Shown piece after piece: positions 60,981 to 64,000 of a stretch of DNA of 64,000 nucleotides (position 1 is its first letter; the number at the start of each line of letters is the position of its first letter). The notes under the pieces are model-generated. The model was not told where the DNA came from and searched no databases. It was given only the letters and a program-made list of their open reading frames with translations. The translations under genes were made by a program, and so were the position numbers. Source of the DNA: Gordonibacter faecis. GTDB lineage: Bacteria; Actinomycetota; Coriobacteriia; Coriobacteriales; Eggerthellaceae. The stretch covers positions 1 through 64,000 of the forward strand of contig NZ_JASJEU010000003.1 of assembly GCF_030077735.1 (NCBI RefSeq). Reading direction: 5' to 3'.

Positions 60981-61699
60981 GTTCGTTCGAGCAGATTCCC
61001 GCAAAGGAGCGTGTGATTGTTGCGCTCGACTGTGGCATCGAGGAAGCGTTCGACCTCGCCGACCAGTTGCAGGGCAAGGCCACCTGGATGAAAGTGGGCA
61101 TGACCCTTTTCTACGCGAACGGCCCGGCCATCGTGTACGCGCTCAAGGAACGCGGTTTCAAGGTGTTCCTTGACCTTAAGTTCCACGACATTCCGCACCA
61201 GGTGGAGGGCGCGGCCTATGCGGCTGCCGGCAGTGGGGCGGACATGCTTACCATGCACACGGTGGGCGGCGTTGACATGATGGCGGCGGCTCAGAAGGGC
61301 GCCGAACGTGCGGCGGCCGAATACGGCTACGAGGTGCCCGCTACTCTCGGCATCACGGTGCTCACCAGCATGAACGATGCGGCGCTTGCCGAAACGGGCG
61401 TCTCCCGTGCCATGGCTGACCAGGTGGTGGTGCTTGCCGAACAGGCCAAGCGCGCCGGCATCTCCGGCGTGGTGGCCTCACCGCAGGAGGCGGCGCGCCT
61501 GCGCGAGATTTTGGGCCCCGATGCCTACATTGTCACCCCGGGCGTGCGCCCGGCGGGCGCAGCGAAGGGCGACCAGAGCCGCGTAGCCACTCCGGCCGAA
61601 GCGTTCGCCAATGGTGCGTCGCATATTGTGGTGGGACGTCCCATCACGCAGACGGCCGACCCGGCGGCGGCCTTCGAGGCCATTGTGGCCGAGTTGTAA
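60974..61699 (+). CDS. pyrF: Orotidine 5'-phosphate decarboxylase
   Basis: A 241-residue TIM-barrel enzyme making UMP from OMP. The catalytic DLKFHDIPHQ motif lies near residues 71-80 (Asp-Lys-Asp-type triad), the substrate lysine in TWMKVG near 38, and the phosphate-binding VTPGVRP and VVGRPIT segments near the C-terminus. ATG 60974 is inside the end of pyrD with TAGGAG upstream, so the 17-residue longer form is rejected. It completes the pyrK-pyrD-pyrF operon. pyrE is not in the window. Confidence 0.94.
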   Translation: MVSSFEQIPAKERVIVALDCGIEEAFDLADQLQGKATWMKVGMTLFYANGPAIVYALKERGFKVFLDLKFHDIPHQVEGAAYAAAGSGADMLTMHTVGGVDMMAAAQKGAERAAAEYGYEVPATLGITVLTSMNDAALAETGVSRAMADQVVVLAEQAKRAGISGVVASPQEAARLREILGPDAYIVTPGVRPAGAAKGDQSRVATPAEAFANGASHIVVGRPITQTADPAAAFEAIVAEL

Positions 61700-61906
61700 G
61701 GCGTTTATGGCGTTTCCCCCGCTCACCGCTTAGCTATGCCACTGTGTAACAAATAGGCGACGAAACGGGGTTTTTGGCGCGGGCCACTCCTACAATGTGT
61801 GGCATCAAGCTGGAATTTTTTGGAATTACGGCGATTGACAAGGCAAGATGGATGATTGCGTGATAGTATCACGAAATCGCTTTTGAACAAGAAGGAGAGA
61901 TGCACG

Positions 61907-62215
61907 ATGGCTATTCCTCAACTCAGCCCGGAAGAGCGTCAGGCGGCACTGGAGAAGGCAAAGGCGGCCCGCATTAGGCGCGCCGAGGTCCGCGATGAGC
62001 TGAAATCCGGCAAGCTTACGCTGAAAAAGGTTCTCGAAATGAAGAACGATCCGGTCGTGGGCCGCATGAAGGTGTCCACGCTCATCGAGACCATGCCTGG
62101 CTACGGCAAGGCTAAGGCCGAGAAAATTATGAAGGAACTGCAGATTGCCGAAAGCCGCCGTCTGCGCGGTTTGGGCGAGCGCCAGCAGTCCGCGCTGCTG
62201 GAGCGTCTGGGCTAA
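61907..62215 (+). CDS. mihF: Integration host factor, actinobacterial type (mIHF)
   Basis: A 102-residue basic, helical DNA-binding protein. The family pattern is visible: an N-terminal charged helix (residues about 7-40), then VGRMKVSTLIETMPGYGKAKAEKIM (in parts) near 52-76, a helix-two-turn-helix DNA-binding region. It condenses DNA and is essential in mycobacteria. ATG 61907 follows GAAGGAGAG. The order mihF-gmk-rpoZ is the classical actinobacterial arrangement and supports the taxonomic call. Confidence 0.92.
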   Translation: MAIPQLSPEERQAALEKAKAARIRRAEVRDELKSGKLTLKKVLEMKNDPVVGRMKVSTLIETMPGYGKAKAEKIMKELQIAESRRLRGLGERQQSALLERLG

Positions 62216-62223
62216 TTCCCCGC

Positions 62224-62796
62224 ATGCGACGCGGGAACCTGTTCGTCATCTCAGGGCCATCAGGTGCCGGTAAAGGCACGCTGGTGGCCCGTCTGTTGCG
62301 TGCGGTGCCCGACGCCTGGGTGTCGGTGTCCGTTACCACGCGCGCACCCCGCGAGGGGGAAGTGGATGGCGTTCACTATCAATTCGCTACTGACGAGGAG
62401 TTTCAGCGTCTTGTGGACGAAGACGGACTTCTGGAATGGGCCGTGTACGCGGGTAACCGCTACGGCACGCCGCGTGCGACGGTTGAAGAGCACATGGCTG
62501 CCGGTCAGCAGGTTATCCTGGAAATTGATGTGCAGGGCGCTTTTCAGGTGCGTGAAAAGATGCCTTCGGCACACCTCGTGTTCATTGAGCCTCCCTCGCT
62601 TCAGGTGCTTGAAGAGCGCCTGCGCGGGCGGGGCACCGAGAGCGACGAGGTGATTGCGGAGCGCTTGCGCGCGGCCGAAGTGGAGCTTTCGCGCAAAATG
62701 GAGTATGATATGCGGCTGGTAAACGACAATTTGGATGAAGCCACCGAAGCTCTGGTGCGCTACGTCACTGAACAAGCCGAGGAAGCACGAGGTTAG
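62224..62796 (+). CDS. gmk: Guanylate kinase
   Basis: A 190-residue kinase converting GMP to GDP. The P-loop GPSGAGKGT is at 11-19, the GMP-binding VSVSVTTRAPREGEVDG region at about 34-50 and DGVHYQF just after, with the ILEIDVQGA motif near 98-106. It begins 8 bases after mihF. Confidence 0.94.
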   Translation: MRRGNLFVISGPSGAGKGTLVARLLRAVPDAWVSVSVTTRAPREGEVDGVHYQFATDEEFQRLVDEDGLLEWAVYAGNRYGTPRATVEEHMAAGQQVILEIDVQGAFQVREKMPSAHLVFIEPPSLQVLEERLRGRGTESDEVIAERLRAAEVELSRKMEYDMRLVNDNLDEATEALVRYVTEQAEEARG

Positions 62797-62803
62797 ATAC
62801 TAT

Positions 62804-63064
62804 ATGAGCATCATCGAACCGAAGATCGACGTTCTCTTGGGTAAGACCGACAACGACCGTTTTTTGCTGTGCGCTCTTGCTTCAAAGCGCGCGCATGACA
62901 TTAACGACATGATGCGTGGCCAGCGCGACCGCGCTATTCAGCTGCAGACCGCGGTGGAAATTGCGCGTGCTGCCGACAAGAAGCCGCTGTCGCTTGCGTT
63001 CAACGAGATCGCTCGTGGCGAAGTGTCGTACGATCCGTCTTCTATCGATATCAAGAATCACTAG
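62804..63064 (+). CDS. rpoZ: DNA-directed RNA polymerase omega subunit
   Basis: An 86-residue omega subunit. The core pattern DRFLLCALASKRAHDIN near 20-36, then the IQLQTAVEIARAADKKPLSLAFNEIA region (in parts), is standard and helps beta-prime fold. ATG 62804 is 7 bases after the gmk stop; the longer ORF overlapping gmk is rejected. Confidence 0.93.
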   Translation: MSIIEPKIDVLLGKTDNDRFLLCALASKRAHDINDMMRGQRDRAIQLQTAVEIARAADKKPLSLAFNEIARGEVSYDPSSIDIKNH

Positions 63065-63065
63065 G

Positions 63066-63240
63066 GTTCCGGCGGTCTGTCGACCGCCGGAACTGTTTGA
63101 CGCTGCGAACGGCCCCGGCACCGAATCTTGCCCCTTGTGCGCTTGCCCTCACGTGCGAAAGCACGCTCGGCCGCGCGGCGGGGCAATCTTCGGCACCGGG
63201 GCCGTTCTCGCTGACGCACTACGCCAACCTGTGCTTTTTT
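63066..63240 (+). repeat. Structured intergenic element, family S, copy B
   Basis: A perfect 12-bp hairpin (63066-63077 with 63082-63093, loop tgtc as in copy A) is followed by gacgctgcg (63099-63107). A hairpin with 27-base arms follows (63108-63134 and 63180-63206, three mismatches). It ends with tctcgctgac and actacgccaacctg, then a T run. The order and boxes match copy A at 1877-2043. Confidence 0.65.
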
Positions 63241-63299
63241 TCAACCTATGGGTTTGTTTTTGCGCCTCGCGCGCATTGATTTGACCGGGGAGTTTCTTC

Positions 63300-64000
63300 A
63301 TGACTGAATTCCAACGTATCATCCTTGTGCACTACCATGAAATTGGTCTCAAGGGCCACAACCGCGCTTCGTTCGAAATGCGGCTTTTGAAGAACCTCGA
63401 GGCGCTGCTGGCGGACTTCCCTGTGGTAACGATCCATCGCATTTCGGGGCGCATCTGCGTGTTTCTGCGCGAGGGAACCAGTTGGGATACGGCAGTTGAG
63501 GCGTCGGATATCGTGAGCAAGGTGCCGGGCGTGGCGCGCGTATCGAGTGGCTTTAAGTGTGAGCGCGACTTGGACGAGATGGCCGAGGCGGCGGTAGTGG
63601 CCCTTGCGGAGGCTGGCGACTTCGCCACGTTTAAGGTGGCCGCGCGGCGCAATCACACCGACTTCGCCACGAACTCCATGGAGATGAACCAGATTATCGG
63701 CGGGGCGCTTTGTGAGGCTTGTCCCGACAAGCAGGTGAAAATGAAGAACCCTGACGTCACGGTGGGTGTCGAGGTGGTACAGAACGCGGCGTACGTGTAC
63801 GCGCGCTCGGTGCCGGGTGTGGGTGGGCTTCCGGTGGGTAGCTCGGGTAAGGTGGTGTGCTTGCTGTCGAGTGGTATCGACTCGCCGGTGGCCACATGGA
63901 AGCTTGCGCGTCGCGGGGCCGTGTGCATTGGCGTGCATTTCTCGGGGCGGCCGCAGACTTCGGATGCGAGCGAGTATCTGGTGGATGATATCGCACGCGT
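63300..64000 (+). CDS. thiI: tRNA 4-thiouridine synthase ThiI (partial, runs off the window)
   Basis: The first 233 residues are present. The N-terminal HYHEIGLKGHNRASFE segment (about 11-26) and ferredoxin-like/THUMP domain are followed by the PP-loop ATPase motif LLSSGIDSPVATW near 188-200. ThiI thiolates U8 of tRNA and, in longer forms with a rhodanese domain, feeds thiamine synthesis; whether the rhodanese domain is present cannot be seen. The PP-loop has SSGIDS rather than SGGIDS. ATG 63300 follows GGGGAG. The gene has no stop in the window. Confidence 0.88.
   Translation, partial: MTEFQRIILVHYHEIGLKGHNRASFEMRLLKNLEALLADFPVVTIHRISGRICVFLREGTSWDTAVEASDIVSKVPGVARVSSGFKCERDLDEMAEAAVVALAEAGDFATFKVAARRNHTDFATNSMEMNQIIGGALCEACPDKQVKMKNPDVTVGVEVVQNAAYVYARSVPGVGGLPVGSSGKVVCLLSSGIDSPVATWKLARRGAVCIGVHFSGRPQTSDASEYLVDDIAR

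Overview
The window is a high-GC actinobacterial chromosome segment. The best fit is a Coriobacteriia (Eggerthellaceae-like) gut anaerobe. This is inferred from the actinobacterial mihF-gmk-rpoZ block, a periplasmic nitrate reductase-like operon typical of respiratory anaerobes, acetate kinase and phosphotransacetylase, BspA/InlB-type surface proteins, and PyrR-regulated pyrimidine genes. No rRNA, CRISPR array or intact prophage is visible, and the species cannot be named from sequence alone.

Layout. 1-8.3 kb: azlCD exporter, secG, tRNA-Leu, a cation-diffusion transporter, a HAD hydrolase, a tRNA-Gly/Cys/Gly cluster, then a hybrid histidine kinase overlapping a lipoprotein solute-binding protein, and tRNA-Val. 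8.5-15.7 kb: a GAF/HisKA_3 kinase and LuxR-type regulator converge on a nap operon (napG-A-B-D-H order). 15.8-29.3 kb: a membrane protein of unknown function, a TerC transporter behind a yybP-ykoY-type Mn riboswitch, a RAYT transposase between two palindromic repeat units, diacylglycerol kinase, RNase D, a YugP-type peptidase, xseAB, a HIT protein, convergent ackA and pta, UDP-galactopyranose mutase and a glycosyltransferase. 29.3-36.2 kb is an accessory island of lower GC. It holds a BrnTA toxin-antitoxin pair bracketed by repeat ends, a BspA-like surface protein broken at two poly-G tracts, an InlB-repeat protein and several palindromic repeats. 36.2-50 kb: an OPT transporter, coaX, murB, pyrR-pyrB-pyrC, two unrelated genes, then carA-carB. 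50-58.9 kb is a second accessory patch: MazEF-like pair, AAA ATPase, S51 peptidase, CPBP protease, XRE/DUF4097 regulator, methyltransferase, PadR/DUF2812, a chimeric HEAT/GyrI-like gene, a DUF5131 remnant and an XRE membrane regulator. 59-64 kb: pyrK-pyrD-pyrF, mihF, gmk, rpoZ and the start of thiI, which runs off the end.

How the genes work together. De novo UMP synthesis is nearly complete here (carAB, pyrB, pyrC, pyrK, pyrD, pyrF; pyrE not seen). The pyrR-B-C and carA-B halves each start behind their own copy of a near-identical PyrR-type attenuator, while pyrKDF shows none. The nap operon plus the adjacent two-component system suggests regulated quinol-dependent nitrate respiration.

The most interesting material is non-coding or repeat-driven. 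Two poly-G tracts (12 and 10 G) interrupt one surface-protein gene, and both would be in frame at 11 G. A long palindrome lies in frame at the 5' end of pyrD. Two diverged copies of a structured intergenic element share conserved flanking boxes. A RAYT-linked repeat family has ends that also bracket the BrnTA module.
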